Part shown: piece by piece, positions 63,664-64,000 of the stretch
Layout: each line of letters begins with the position of its first letter
Position numbering within the stretch: position 1 is the first letter of the stretch
Assembly (NCBI RefSeq): GCF_000511385.1
Contig: NC_023137.1
Span: 2,549,001-2,613,000, forward strand
Direction: 5' to 3'
From: Phaeobacter gallaeciensis DSM 26640
GTDB lineage: Bacteria > Pseudomonadota > Alphaproteobacteria > Rhodobacterales > Rhodobacteraceae
Length of the DNA: 64,000 nt
Position numbers and translations under genes: made by a program
The notes under the pieces: generated by a model
What the model was told of the DNA's origin: nothing
Database searches by the model: none
The model's input: only the letters and a program-made list of their open reading frames with translations

Positions 63664-63971
63664 TCAGGCAACCTTTCGGTGGGCAGTCGTGGACAGCGGT
63701 CTATGCGACCTCCACAGCCCCGAGCAAGGCTGTGGATACCAAAGCGGGATAGACCAGCCGCCCCGCAAATACCAGCCCCGCATGCGGCAGACCATAGCCC
63801 GGACGCGGCGTCGCCGTCAGCAGTAGGCCTGTCAGCTGGGGTTTGGTTCGCCAGTGCGACAGCGTCCCGATCTGCCAGTCGCTCCGCAGTCAAGCGCTGA
63901 CGCGCGCCGCATTGGCGGGAACCGTTCGCTTTGCCCAGATGACCATTTCCATTCGGGAGAGTTGATCAGAC
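63664..63971 (-). other. Gap of about 300 bp between ribE and ribBX, coding status unclear
   Basis: Two minus-strand frames are open but unrecognised. One runs from a TTG at 63893 to a stop that overlaps the ribBX ATG as ATGA (77 codons). The other, in a different frame, reads a hydrophobic segment (GLVFAGRLVYPALVSTALLGAV) but has no good start codon. No FMN riboswitch motif is evident. Confidence 0.35.
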
Positions 63972-64000
63972 CTAGCCGACGTCATTCAACCGCGCGACGT
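63972..64000 (-). CDS. ribE: Probable C-terminal end of riboflavin synthase (RibE)
   Basis: The last minus-strand codons at the right edge read (Y)VARLNDVG then TAG (stop at 63972-63974). This resembles the end of riboflavin synthase alpha chains, where an ARY-xxRL helix closes the protein, and ribE is the expected neighbour of ribBX-ribH-nusB. Only nine residues are visible, so the assignment is tentative. Confidence 0.35.

Overview
This window looks like chromosomal DNA of a Roseobacter-clade alphaproteobacterium (Rhodobacterales; Phaeobacter, Leisingera and Ruegeria are the closest matches by memory, not by search). The evidence: a histidine tRNA with a G1:U72 pair, A73 and no extra 5' G; GTTC-N7-GTTC LexA boxes; a TTATAGATAA BioR box; a RibB fused to a degenerate GTP cyclohydrolase II half; a DUF1127 gene followed by hairpins with CCUCCUCCC loops; and small Rhodobacterales-type proteins such as DUF6476 and DUF6324. 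No rRNA, IS element, phage gene or CRISPR array was seen. Almost all of it is housekeeping. The one clearly accessory block is a NaeI-like restriction-modification pair.

Layout. 1-14005 (minus strand): the division and cell wall (dcw) cluster mraZ-rsmH-ftsL-ftsI-murE-murF-mraY / murD / ftsW-murG. It is broken twice by plus-strand genes: glutaminase after mraY, then an HI0933-type flavoprotein plus an ABM monooxygenase-MarR pair after murD. Upstream of mraZ is a leader of about 620 bp with an internal terminator-like hairpin (resembling the UpsM arrangement of Rhodobacter sphaeroides), headed by eight evenly spaced TGGG boxes that fit MraZ binding. 14794-22854: mrp, a DUF1127 gene with a four-hairpin CcsR/cuckoo-type RNA array, uvrD with a LexA box, a GGDEF protein and an FMN-dependent alpha-hydroxy-acid oxidase. 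22981-31199: pyruvate carboxylase, three tRNA-Gly(GCC) units each with its own promoter and terminator, the restriction-modification pair between units 1 and 2, and a class III aminotransferase.

31613-41649: a stand-alone Lrp ligand-binding domain protein, then his genes in three blocks (hisB-hisH, hisA, hisF-hisE) separated by a divergent AraC/peroxiredoxin pair, a WGR protein and DUF2147, DUF302 and DUF2867 genes; then a CoA-binding protein, a YHS protein, a 23S rRNA methyltransferase and tRNA-Tyr. 41869-47963 (minus): a complete biotin operon bioB-F-D-A-G-C with translational coupling, plus a DUF2478 gene, with a BioR box upstream of bioB. 48181-54511: a TPP riboswitch and the thiamine operon thiC-O-S-G-E-F-D.

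54769-64000: a methyl-accepting chemotaxis protein, rpoH (sigma-32), rluD, tRNA-His, the SOS-type gene mmcB with a LexA box, and a riboflavin cluster (ribE end - ribBX - ribH - nusB). Several parts may connect: RpoH is the likely sigma factor for the DUF1127/CcsR-like unit; LexA would join uvrD and mmcB; biotin made by the bio operon is the cofactor of the pyruvate carboxylase. All functions are inferred by reading the sequence; no database search was run.
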